NCBI RefSeq assembly: GCF_004526345.1
Contig: NZ_CP038213.1
Location: 3,100,001 to 3,164,000, forward strand
DNA length: 64,000 nt
Reading direction: 5' to 3'
Origin: Ornithinimicrobium flavum
GTDB taxonomy: Bacteria; Actinomycetota; Actinomycetes; Actinomycetales; Dermatophilaceae
The notes under the pieces are model-generated. The model was not told where the DNA came from. It ran no database searches and saw nothing but the letters and a program-made list of their open reading frames with translations. The number at the start of each line of letters is the position of its first letter. Position 1 is the first letter of the stretch. Shown here piece by piece: positions 22,071-30,377 of the stretch. Position numbers and translations under genes: made by a program.

Positions 22071-24701
22071 TCAGAGCCTGCGCAGGGCGGTGGCGAGCAG
22101 CACCGGCTCGCCCACGGCGTCCGAGGCGTCGAGGTCGCACTCGGCCTCCACGACCCAGTCCAGGTCGCCCTCGGGGTCGGTGACGGTCTGCTCGACACGC
22201 CATACCCGGACCGCCCGCCCGCTGGCGATCCGGGCCCGCTCCCCCGCCACCTGCTCGATGCGCAGGTGCTGGGGGCCGCGCGCGTCGGCGTCCAGGACGA
22301 CCTGGTCGTGCTCGTCGTAGTAGTCGCCGACGGCCCGGTCCCAGTCCTCGCGCCCCATGAGCGGCTCGTGGGGCGGCTCCGGGAGCAGCGCCACCTGGGC
22401 CTCGAGGTCGCCCAGCGCCTCCCACGCGTCCTCGGCGAGCAGCTCCACCCTGCGCCACATGGCGTTGCGCACCATGACCCGGAAGGCCCGCTCGTTGCCC
22501 GTGATCGGCCGGACCGGGACGGGCGGCGCCCCCGCGGCCTCGCGCGCGGCGGCCGCGGCGACCAGCTCGGGGTCGGTGAGCGCCTCCCACTCCTCCAGCA
22601 GCGAGGAGTCGGTCTGGCGGATCGTCTCGCCCAGCCAGTGGACCAGGTCGTGCAGCTCGGTGGTGTAGGCCGTCTCGGGCACCGTCTGCCGCAGCGTCCG
22701 GTAGGCGTCGGTGAGGTAGCGCAGCACGACGCCCTCGGACCGGGCGAGCTGGTAGTAGCCGACGAGCTCGGTGAAGCTCATCGCCCGCTCCCACATGTCC
22801 CGGACCACGGACTTGGGCGAGAGCGCGTCCTCACGCACCCACGGGTGCGACTGCCGGTAGATGGTCAACGTCCCCTCGAGCAGCTCGGCGAGCGGGCGCG
22901 GCCAGGTCACGTCCTCCAGCTGGGCCATCCGGTCGTCGTACTCCACCCCGTCGGCCTTCATCCGGGCGACCGCCTCCCCCCTGGCGCGGTAGCGCTGGGC
23001 GAGCAGGATCGGCATGGGGTCGTCCAGCACCGCCTCGACGACGGACAGGACGTCCAGGGAGTAGGTCGGGGCCTCCCTGTCGAAGAGCTCGAGGGCCGCG
23101 AGCGCGAAGGGGGCCAGCGGCTGGTTGAGCGCGAAGTTCTCGGCCACCCCGTCCGCGAGGTCGACGCTGCGCCCGTCCGCCCCGGGCACCGCCCGGCGGG
23201 TCAGCACCCCGGTGTCCAGCAGGGACCGGCCCAGGGCGATCGCCCGCCGGGCCAGCCTGGCCTGCATGGCCGGCGTCTCGTGGTTGTCGCGCAGCAGGGA
23301 GGCGAGGTTGCGGACCGGATCCCCCTGGCGTGCGACGACGTTGAGGATGGTGGAGTGGTCGACCTTCATCCGGGAGGTCAGCTGCTCCGGCTCGGCCCCG
23401 ACCAGCTTCTCGTAGGTCTGCTGGCTCCAGGACACGAAGCCCTCCGGAGGCTTGCGCCGCTGGACCTTCTTCTGCTTCTTGGGGTCGTCCCCGGCCTTGG
23501 CCAGGGCGCGCGCGTTCTCGATCGTGTGCTCGGGCGCCTGCACCACGACATACCCGGCGGTGTCGTAGCCCGCACGCCCGGCACGCCCCGCGATCTGGTG
23601 GAACTCGCGGGCGCGCAGGATGCGCTGCCGGGAGCCGTCGTACTTGGCCAGCCCGGTGAACAGCACGGTGCGGATCGGCACGTTGATGCCGACGCCGAGG
23701 GTGTCGGTGCCGCAGATCACCTTGAGCAGCCCGTCCTGGGCCAGCTGCTCCACCAGGCGGCGGTAGCGGGGCAGCATCCCCGCGTGGTGCACGCCGATCC
23801 CGGCGCGCACCAGCTGAGACAACGTCCGGCCGAAGCCGGCGGTGAAGCGGAAGGCGCCGATCCGCGCTCGGATCGCCTCCTTCTCCTCGGCGGTCACGAG
23901 CCGTGGCAGGGACAGCAGGGACTGCGCCCGCTCCAGGGCCTCCCGCTGGGTGAAGTGCACGACGTAGACGGGGGCCTGCCGCTCCTCCAGCAGCTCGGTG
24001 ATCGTGTCGGAGATCGGCGTCAAGGCCAGCTCGTCCCGGAAGTGCAGCGGGACGGGACGCTCGGCCCCCGCCACGAGGGCGGTCTCCCGGCCGGTGCGAC
24101 GCGTGAGGTCACGCTCGAACCGCGTGGTGTCGCCCAGCGTCGCGGACATGAGGAGGAACTGCGCCTGGGGAAGGGTGAGGAGGGGCACCTGCCAGGCCCA
24201 GCCGCGGTCGGGCTCGCCGTAGAAGTGGAACTCGTCCATGACGACCATCCCGATGTCGGCCCCCTCGCCCTCCCGCAGGGCGATGTTGGCCAGCACCTCG
24301 GCGGTGCACACGATGATGGGCGCGTCGGCGTTGACCGCGGCGTCGCCGGTGAGCATGCCGACGTTCTCGGCACCGAAGGTGCGGCACGCGTCGAAGAACT
24401 TCTCGCTGACCAGGGCCTTGATCGGCGCCGTGAGGAAGGCGACCTGGTCGCGGGCCAGCGCCAGGAAGCAGGCGGCGGTGGCGACGAGGGACTTGCCGCT
24501 GCCGGTGGGGGTGGCCAGCACGACGTTGCTGCCGGACAGCAGGTGCAGCAGCGCCTCCTCCTGGTGCGGGTAGAGGGAGGTCCCCCGGCCGGCGGCCCAC
24601 TCGGTGAAGACACGGTGCAGCCGGTCGGGGTCGTCCCCCGCCCCCGGCGGGAGGGCGTCGACGAGGGTGGGCTGGATGGCGGTCGGTGCGTCGGCAGTCA
24701 T
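22071..24701 (-). CDS. DEAD/DEAH-box RNA helicase with DUF3516 C-terminal domain
   Basis: An 876-residue superfamily-2 helicase. Motif I is ATPTGSGKS (about 63-71), motif II DEFH (156-159) and motif III MSATLGDTTRF. The helicase-C motifs are seen in GTDTLGVGINVPIRTVLFTG and QIAGRAGRAGYD. The C-terminal third, from about residue 420, is the DUF3516 region found with actinobacterial Mtr4/Ski2-like helicases. Probable role: RNA turnover or ribosome-related remodelling in the cytoplasm. It is a single-gene leftward unit diverging from the small membrane protein at 24812. Confidence 0.9.
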   Translation of the reverse strand: MTADAPTAIQPTLVDALPPGAGDDPDRLHRVFTEWAAGRGTSLYPHQEEALLHLLSGSNVVLATPTGSGKSLVATAACFLALARDQVAFLTAPIKALVSEKFFDACRTFGAENVGMLTGDAAVNADAPIIVCTAEVLANIALREGEGADIGMVVMDEFHFYGEPDRGWAWQVPLLTLPQAQFLLMSATLGDTTRFERDLTRRTGRETALVAGAERPVPLHFRDELALTPISDTITELLEERQAPVYVVHFTQREALERAQSLLSLPRLVTAEEKEAIRARIGAFRFTAGFGRTLSQLVRAGIGVHHAGMLPRYRRLVEQLAQDGLLKVICGTDTLGVGINVPIRTVLFTGLAKYDGSRQRILRAREFHQIAGRAGRAGYDTAGYVVVQAPEHTIENARALAKAGDDPKKQKKVQRRKPPEGFVSWSQQTYEKLVGAEPEQLTSRMKVDHSTILNVVARQGDPVRNLASLLRDNHETPAMQARLARRAIALGRSLLDTGVLTRRAVPGADGRSVDLADGVAENFALNQPLAPFALAALELFDREAPTYSLDVLSVVEAVLDDPMPILLAQRYRARGEAVARMKADGVEYDDRMAQLEDVTWPRPLAELLEGTLTIYRQSHPWVREDALSPKSVVRDMWERAMSFTELVGYYQLARSEGVVLRYLTDAYRTLRQTVPETAYTTELHDLVHWLGETIRQTDSSLLEEWEALTDPELVAAAAAREAAGAPPVPVRPITGNERAFRVMVRNAMWRRVELLAEDAWEALGDLEAQVALLPEPPHEPLMGREDWDRAVGDYYDEHDQVVLDADARGPQHLRIEQVAGERARIASGRAVRVWRVEQTVTDPEGDLDWVVEAECDLDASDAVGEPVLLATALRRL

Positions 24702-24811
24702 GGAAGCCCCATTGTCCGGTATGACGACGACATCGGGAGCGACGTGGCCCGACCCATCTCCTACGTCATGTGGGATTTGGCTACTCCACCACGGCAGAAA
24801 GGTTCCACATC

Positions 24812-25249
24812 ATGCGCACCAGCCGCACCATGGGCACACTCCTCATCGTCCTCGGCCTGATCTTCATCATCGCCGGCGGCGCCACTTACGTCATGGTGAG
24901 CCAGGAGCTGAAGAACGCCAACGTCACCGTCGCGGACGACGCCGACTTCCTCGCCGGCGACACGGTCGACGGCCCCTTCTCCGCCTACTCGCAGGCGATG
25001 ATCATCGACAAGCACGCCCTGGAGTCGACGGGCGGCAAGACCTACGCCGAGCTGGACCGCGAGGACCCGCTGCGCGCCACCGCGATGAACGCCTCCTTCC
25101 TGCGCGCCTCGCTGTTCACCTCCGTGGTGTCCTTCGGCGTGGCCACCATGGCGATGGGTGTCGGCCTGGCCTTCATCCTGGGTGGCGTGGGCCTGCGCGC
25201 GGTCCCGGCCGCCGTCGGTGACCCCGACCGTCGTCGGGTCGACGCCTGA
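24812..25249 (+). CDS. Small two-helix membrane protein, conserved in actinobacteria
   Basis: 145 residues. Helix 1 is TLLIVLGLIFIIAGGATYVM. A roughly 70-residue extracytoplasmic loop with DADFLAGDTVDGPFSAYSQA follows, then helix 2 near SVVSFGVATMAMGVGLAFIL. Relatives are often mislabelled 'ring-opening dioxygenase LigA', but nothing here supports an enzyme. ATG 24812 follows GAAAGG and starts at the hydrophobic helix. A strong terminator follows. Confidence 0.65.
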   Translation: MRTSRTMGTLLIVLGLIFIIAGGATYVMVSQELKNANVTVADDADFLAGDTVDGPFSAYSQAMIIDKHALESTGGKTYAELDREDPLRATAMNASFLRASLFTSVVSFGVATMAMGVGLAFILGGVGLRAVPAAVGDPDRRRVDA

Positions 25250-25266
25250 GTCACAGCCCTGCGAAC

Positions 25267-25294
25267 GGCCGGTCCCCCTCGGAGGGGACCGGCC
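25267..25294 (+). terminator. Rho-independent-type terminator
   Basis: A perfect 11-bp stem (25267-25277 with 25284-25294; arms GGCCGGTCCCC and GGGGACCGGCC) around the loop CTCGGA, followed by TTCGTC. It ends transcription of the small membrane protein gene just before the promoter of the next gene. Confidence 0.85.
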
Positions 25295-25311
25295 TTCGTC
25301 ATACTGGGGCG

Positions 25312-25716
25312 GTGCTGTCACCCGCTCTGGCCCGCCGCCTGCTCGACACCGGCCTCGTGTGGTCCCCGGTGGCGGGCGACCGCTTCGTCGTCGACCGACC
25401 CGGGATGGAGCACGATCTGTTCTACCTCGCGGACATGACGGTGGAGGTCCACACCTTCGTCGGCGGCAGCGTGATCGGCTTCAACGGCGTCGCGGAGTGG
25501 GCGCTGGACTCGGTGGCGCTGGAGGAGACGCTGTGGCTGCCGCGGGAGGACCAGCTGCGGGCGGTCCTCGGGCACGACTTCGTCGGTCTGGGCCTGCAGG
25601 ACGAGGGGTATGCCGTGGTCGCGCTGGTCGACGGGGCCCCGCGGACCTTCGTGCACCGGGACGCCGAGGAGGCCTACGGCCTGGCGACGCTCGAGGTGCT
25701 GGCCCACCGGCACTGA
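25312..25716 (+). CDS. Conserved actinobacterial hypothetical protein
   Basis: 134 residues, soluble, no signal. It has the alternating pattern of a small alpha/beta protein (VWSPVAGDRFVVDRPGMEHD, LADMTVEVHTFVGGSVIGFN, ALDSVALEETLWLPREDQLR). Relatives are sometimes annotated 'pilus assembly protein CpaE', which this length and sequence do not support. The GTG start at 25312 lies 7 bases after CATACT, a -10-like hexamer, which suggests leaderless transcription. Confidence 0.6.
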   Translation: MLSPALARRLLDTGLVWSPVAGDRFVVDRPGMEHDLFYLADMTVEVHTFVGGSVIGFNGVAEWALDSVALEETLWLPREDQLRAVLGHDFVGLGLQDEGYAVVALVDGAPRTFVHRDAEEAYGLATLEVLAHRH

Positions 25717-25722
25717 GCGACG

Positions 25723-26910
25723 TCAGTCCTCCCCCGGCCCCCCATCCCGGCGCTCACCGGTGCAGGGCCGGATCTCCCGTCCCAGCACCGCCTCCGCGGT
25801 CTGCCGCTCGACGTCGGCGGGGCTGTCCGGGTCGGCGGGATACTGCGGGTGATCTGGGTTCAGCACCAACCCTCGGCGCAGGAACCACCAGGCGTTGAAC
25901 GGCCCGTGCCCCTCGTGGTGGTACTGCCAGACGGCCCGGGCGAGCGAGGCCCGACTCACCGACTCCTGGACGGTGCCGAGCGTGCGGGTCTGCTGCTCGA
26001 GAGCATGGCTCAGGTCACGCACCTCGCGGCGCAGGGCGGCGAGCTCCTCGTGGATGCTGGACATGGTGGCCTCCAGGTGGTTGAGCAGGGCGTGGCGGTC
26101 GTCGTGCGACCCGGGGTAGCCATAGGCACGGGCGTAGGCGGTGATCCCGGCCCTGGTGGCCGGGCCGACCTGGCCGGTCCCGCGGAGCCGGGCCAGGCCC
26201 AGGGTGGTCAGGTGGTCCTGGACGGCGGACCACTCCTCCTGCACCTGCGGTTCGGGCTGACTGACGGGCATCTGGAGCCCGGTGACGATCCATCGGTCGT
26301 CGTAGCGGATGCGCCGGCGCCAGACCCCTCCCCCTCGTCCGGGGTCGGACCCCGCCGGAGCGCCAGGTTGGGGCACGTTGAAGCCGATGACGTCGACGTG
26401 CCGTGCCCGGGGATCGTTGCCCTCCACGAGGTCCACGTGGTTGACCTCGTTGGTCTGACGCGGGTCGCCGCTGTCGTAGCGGAACAGCAGCGCGTCCCCG
26501 GGCCTCAGTTCCTGCAGCGGGACCCCTCGAGAGCGGTGCTGCTCGAGGATGGCGACGGTCCAGATGAACCCCCGGCGGTGAGGCGCGGTTCCCCCGTGGG
26601 TCTGGTGCCCGATCACCCGTCGGGCCTCGTCCTCGCCGAGCGCCTGGTACCAGCACCAGGACCAGCCCGCGGCGCAGAAGTAGGCCCGCTCCCAGTCCTT
26701 GCCGTACCAGAGGCCGTAGGGGGTGGCGCCTCCGCGGCCGTAGTGCTTGGTCAGCTCGCCGCGCGCCGCGTCCGTCACCCGCTGACGCAGCGCCACCTCC
26801 TGGGTCCGCCGACCCCCCGGCGGGCGCGGCGTCGGGGGGCCGGGGTCGGGTGCCGACCCCACGGACACCCACTCGGGCATCTCCAACGCGTCCGGGGCGA
26901 TCCCCACCAT
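25723..26910 (-). CDS. Predicted CHAP/NlpC-P60-like domain protein without signal peptide
   Basis: 395 residues; ATG 26910 is preceded by GAGGAGG. The central region (about 45-185) looks like a CHAP-type cysteine peptidase/amidase: TPYGLWYGKDWERAYFCAAG puts a candidate nucleophile Cys at the start of a helix, GDALLFRY follows, and NEVNHVDLVEG supplies a candidate His. Downstream come a helical segment resembling a peptidoglycan-binding repeat (LGLARLRGTGQVGPATRAGI) and a coiled coil (IHEELAALRREVRDLSHALE). No export signal is visible, so it may be cytoplasmic or exported unconventionally. Catalysis is inferred. Confidence 0.5.
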   Translation of the reverse strand: MVGIAPDALEMPEWVSVGSAPDPGPPTPRPPGGRRTQEVALRQRVTDAARGELTKHYGRGGATPYGLWYGKDWERAYFCAAGWSWCWYQALGEDEARRVIGHQTHGGTAPHRRGFIWTVAILEQHRSRGVPLQELRPGDALLFRYDSGDPRQTNEVNHVDLVEGNDPRARHVDVIGFNVPQPGAPAGSDPGRGGGVWRRRIRYDDRWIVTGLQMPVSQPEPQVQEEWSAVQDHLTTLGLARLRGTGQVGPATRAGITAYARAYGYPGSHDDRHALLNHLEATMSSIHEELAALRREVRDLSHALEQQTRTLGTVQESVSRASLARAVWQYHHEGHGPFNAWWFLRRGLVLNPDHPQYPADPDSPADVERQTAEAVLGREIRPCTGERRDGGPGED

Positions 26911-26983
26911 CCGCACCTCCTCATCCAGTCTGGCGCGGGAGGCCGAGAGGCCGCAACGGTCTCGCCCGTCAGCGGCATACCGG

Positions 26984-27514
26984 TCAGCGGCGGACCTGAA
27001 TCTGCGGCGCGTAGAGCTCCATCGCCGCGAGCGCGCGCTCGTGCGCCTCGTCCGTGGACCCGGCGCAGGCGGCGGCGACCACCTCGACGAAGCAGCCCGC
27101 GTCCGCCGCGGCCAGGGCGGTCGACAGGACGCAGCAGTCGGTCGCGACCCCGGCCAGGACGAGGTGGGCGTCACGGCCGACGGTGTCGCGCAGGTGCTCA
27201 CCCCACTTGCCGAAGGTCGGCTCGGAGACCGTGTGGGGCAACCTCAGCTCGGCGATCTCGTCGACCATGTCGAAGAGCGGGTCGTGCGGCGAGCGGTCGG
27301 CGAAGGGGAAGCGCTCGAAGTAGGGCACCCAGGAGCCGTGCTTGGCCGGGGGCGGGATCCACCGCGTCTGGACCACGCGGTCCCCGTGCTCGGCCACCAG
27401 CTCGGTGATCGGCCCGACGGTCTCCGGGAAACGGGGTGCGCACCACTCGGACGCCGGGTCGGCGAAGATGCGCTGGGCGTCGATGACGACCAGCCAGGGT
27501 GCGTGCTGGGTCAT
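26984..27514 (-). CDS. Isochorismatase-family cysteine hydrolase
   Basis: 176 residues. The N-terminal VVIDAQRIFADP supplies the catalytic Asp, Lys sits in TFGKWGEHL, and the nucleophile is in VLAGVATDCCVLSTALAAAD (the conserved A-T-D-x-C pattern). The cis-peptide V-A in AGVATD is also typical. These enzymes hydrolyse nicotinamide, ureidoacrylate, N-carbamoyl compounds or similar amides. Its start overlaps the stop of the upstream cytosine-permease-like gene (ATGA), so a nucleobase- or amide-related substrate imported by that transporter is a reasonable guess. Confidence 0.8.
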   Translation of the reverse strand: MTQHAPWLVVIDAQRIFADPASEWCAPRFPETVGPITELVAEHGDRVVQTRWIPPPAKHGSWVPYFERFPFADRSPHDPLFDMVDEIAELRLPHTVSEPTFGKWGEHLRDTVGRDAHLVLAGVATDCCVLSTALAAADAGCFVEVVAAACAGSTDEAHERALAAMELYAPQIQVRR

Positions 27515-29018
27515 CGCCCCACCACCCGGTCCGGCCGGGCGTCGGCCGTGGGGGCGATGCCCGACTCCTGGCGGCGCACGATCGATCGACCGAGGGCCAG
27601 CCAGCCGAGGAAGCCGATGGCGAGGGCGACGAGCACCCCGAGGTTGGCCCAGGCCCAGGTGCCCTCCTTGCCCCCGAGGGGGCCGAGCAGGTAGCCCTGC
27701 CAGTTGTTCCACGACGCGTCGTCGGCGAACATGTTGATGACGAGGCCCCAGCCGACGAGCGAGCCCACGACCATGAGGGCGATCGCGGTGACGTTCCAGT
27801 TGCCGTAGCGTCCGCCCGCGTCGAAGAGCGCGTGCTCGTCGTAGTCCCGGCGGCGCAGGGCCACGTCGGCCATGAGGATCCCCGCCCAGACCGCGATCGG
27901 CACCCCGAGGGTGATGAGGAAGCTCTGGAACGGGCCGAGGAAGCTCTGGGCGAAGAAGACGACCCAGATCGTGCCCAGCGTGAGGATGGTCCCGTCGATC
28001 GCGGCCGCCGCCGGGCGGGGGACGTTCACCCCGAGCGAGAGCAGGGTCAGGCCGGAGGAGTAGATGCCGAGCACCGCACCGCTGACCAGGGCCAGCACCG
28101 CGGCCAGGAGGAAGGGCACGAGGAACCAGATCGGCAGGATGGTCGCCAGCGTCCCGATGGGGTCGTTCACGATGCCCTCCTCCAGCTCGGGGCGGGAGCC
28201 GACCAGCATCAGGCCGTAGAGCACCAGGACGACCGGGGCGACGCTCCCCCGAAGGTGTTCCAGAAGGCGATCGCCGCGCCGGACGCGTCCCGCCGCTGGT
28301 AGCGGGACCAGTCGGCGGCGATGTTGATCCACCCCAGCCCGAAGCCGGTCATCAGCATGACGAGGGCGCCGACGACGGCGGTGAGCGGGCCGGCCTCCCG
28401 AGCCATCACCACGCCCAGGTCGAGGTCGCCCAGGGTCATGGCGATGTAGGCGATGGTCGCCGCGCCGGTGAGCCAGGTGAGCACCGACTGCATCTTCATG
28501 ATGGTGTGGTAGCCGGCGACCGAGGCCAGCACGATGAGGGCGGCGATGACCCCGGTGGCGACGACCTTGGTGCCGGTGCCCCCGCCCCAGCCCAGCTGCT
28601 CGAAGACGGTGGCGGTGGCGAGGACGGCCATGATCGCCAGGAAGGTCTCCCAGCCCATCGAGATCAGCCAGGAGAAGACGCCGGGGACCTTCTGACCGTT
28701 CACGCCGAAGGCGGCTCGCGACAGGATCATCGTGGGGGCCGACCCCCGCTTGCCGGCGATGGCGATGATCCCGCAGAAGAGGAAGGACAGGGTGATGCCG
28801 ACGACGGTGACGACGACCGCCTGCCAGAAGGAGATGCCGAAGCCGAGGACGAACGACCCCCACGAGATCCCGAAGACCGAGACGTTCGCGGCGAACCACG
28901 GCCAGAAGAGGTCCGACGGTCTGGCGGTCCGCTCCCTCTCCTCGATGATCTCGATGCCGTTGGTCTCGATCAGGCCACGCTCGGTCTCGGTGAGCCGCGT
29001 CGTCACGGAGTCGCTCAT
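27511..29018 (-). pseudogene. Cytosine permease-like (NCS1 family) transporter, interrupted by a frameshift
   Basis: An NCS1/CodB-type transporter of about 500 residues, predicted 12 helices. The N-terminal part (to about 28,250) reads from MSDSVTTRLTETERGL through FWPWFAANVSVFGISWGSFV and ends in AIAFWNTFGG. The remainder (APVVLVLYGLMLVGSRPELE to the stop at 27511) is in the next frame. Adding one base to the C5 run at 28246-28250 (G5 on the coding strand) gives a continuous NTFGGSVAPVVLVLYG, the sequence expected of the family. It is therefore either recently inactivated or a sequencing error. It is coupled to the isochorismatase gene. Confidence 0.8.
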
Positions 29019-29104
29019 GGGGCAAACTCTCGCACACCCGGGGTCCACCGGGGATCCATCCGCCGGACGGCCCGCGGCGGGCTGAGGCGGCGTAGGTTGG
29101 GGAC

Positions 29105-29698
29105 ATGACGGGGACGCCTCAGGAACAGCACGACGACGGGCAGGCACGGGCGCAGGAGCCGGGCGCTGACCGGCCCCCGCTCCCCGGACCGGCGGACGAG
29201 ACGTCCGGCCCGATGACGATCATCCCGGGGCCCGCCGCCGAGGACTCCGTGGCCTGGCAGCCGGGGTCACCGCCCCCGGCCCGGTACGACACCTCTGCCT
29301 CCCCGGCGGCCCCTCGCGCCGCGATGAGCATCACCGGCTTCATGAGCGACATCAAGCGCACCGGGCGGTGGCAGGTGCCGGCTGCGCTCACCGTCACCCA
29401 GGGCATGGGGGACGTGACCCTCGACCTGCGCGAGGCGGTGGTCACCTCGCCGGTCGTGGACGTCACCTTCTACGGGGGTATGTCGTCCCTCAAGATCATC
29501 GTGCCCCCCGGGGTCGAGGTCGAGTGGGGTGGGGGCATGGCCCTGCTGAGCGACGAGAAGGCCGACCCCCCCGGCGAGGTCGACCCCACGATGTGGCGGC
29601 TGCGGGTGACCCACTACGGCCTGATGAGCGACGTGCGGGTCCGCACCCTCGCCGTCGGTGAGACCCCCACCAAGAAGTGGTGGAAGGGCCTGCGCTGA
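29105..29698 (+). CDS. LiaF-like C-terminal domain protein (DUF2154-type)
   Basis: 197 residues. A Pro/Ala-rich disordered N-terminus (1-75) precedes a right-handed beta-type domain (about 76-190): SITGFMSDIKRTGRWQVPAA, LTVTQGMGDVTLDLREAVV, VVDVTFYGGMSSLKIIVPPG, a pattern of LiaF/cell-wall-stress-response proteins. No membrane helices are present, unlike Bacillus LiaF. TAGGTT ends 7 bases before the ATG, suggesting a leaderless message. A link to envelope stress sensing is inferred from the family. Confidence 0.7.
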   Translation: MTGTPQEQHDDGQARAQEPGADRPPLPGPADETSGPMTIIPGPAAEDSVAWQPGSPPPARYDTSASPAAPRAAMSITGFMSDIKRTGRWQVPAALTVTQGMGDVTLDLREAVVTSPVVDVTFYGGMSSLKIIVPPGVEVEWGGGMALLSDEKADPPGEVDPTMWRLRVTHYGLMSDVRVRTLAVGETPTKKWWKGLR

Positions 29699-29780
29699 GG
29701 CCTGCCGGCCCGACCGCCCGCTGGCCCAGGGCCACGTAGACTGCCGAGGCGTCCCCGGGAGCGACCGACCGCGGGTGTGA

Positions 29781-29853
29781 GGGCCTCTAGCTCAATGGTT
29801 AGAGCTGCGGACTTTTAATCCGTAGGTTGTGGGTTCGAGTCCCACGGGGCCCA
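29781..29853 (+). tRNA. tRNA-Lys (anticodon TTT)
   Basis: A 73-base cloverleaf. The acceptor GGGCCTC pairs with GGGGCCC (one G-T pair), the D arm contains AGCTCAATGGTTAGAGCT, the anticodon loop is CTTTTAA with TTT at its centre, and the T arm is GTGGG-TTCGAGT-CCCAC, with discriminator A and no encoded CCA. A tyrosine-integrase remnant pointing at it begins 41 bases downstream, so this tRNA is very likely the island's attachment site. Confidence 0.95.
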
Positions 29854-29893
29854 CTCCCGCATAACTGCTGGTCACAGCGCCACAGCCCGGTTT

Positions 29894-30377
29894 TCATGGT
29901 GCTCCGTCTTGCAACGTAGTCGGGGGCTTGGCCACCAGCTTGGCCACCACAGCTTCCGCACCCAGGTAATCATCGAGCCGTGCGGCCGCGCCGTCGAGGG
30001 CGTCCGGCAGGAGATGGGTATAGAGGTTGAGCGTCGTCGCCGGCGTGCTGTGCCCCAGGATGCGCTGCACCTCCACCGGTGTCGCGCCGGCCTGGATCAG
30101 GAGGCTTGCGCAAGTGTGCCGGAGGTCGTGAAACCGGATGTCCACACCGACCGACTCAACGGCCTGCGACCACGCGACCCACCGCTTCCAGTTGGACGCC
30201 CGCAGCCGGCCACCATCGGGTGAGGTGAACAGCAGTTCGCTTGCGGCACGACCTGCGACCACGTCGCGCATGTCGTCAAGCAGGCGCAATGGGATCGGGA
30301 CGCGCCGACGCCCATACCGAGACTTGGGCGGCTTGACCTCAACGCGCCCCGAGACCTCAACCTGGGCGCGTTGGACC
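29894..30377 (-). pseudogene. Tyrosine integrase, C-terminal remnant
   Basis: About 160 residues of a site-specific integrase, still open at its 5' end where IS1380 cuts it. Catalytic features: HDLRHTCASLLIQAG (H-x-x-R), ILGHSTPATTLNLYTHL (second His, nucleophile Tyr). Upstream, VEVKPPKSRYGRRRVPIPL is the beta-hairpin region before the active site. The first catalytic Arg and the arm-binding domain are missing. The 3' end lies beside tRNA-Lys, the usual arrangement of an island integrase. It cannot be active as it stands. Confidence 0.85.
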
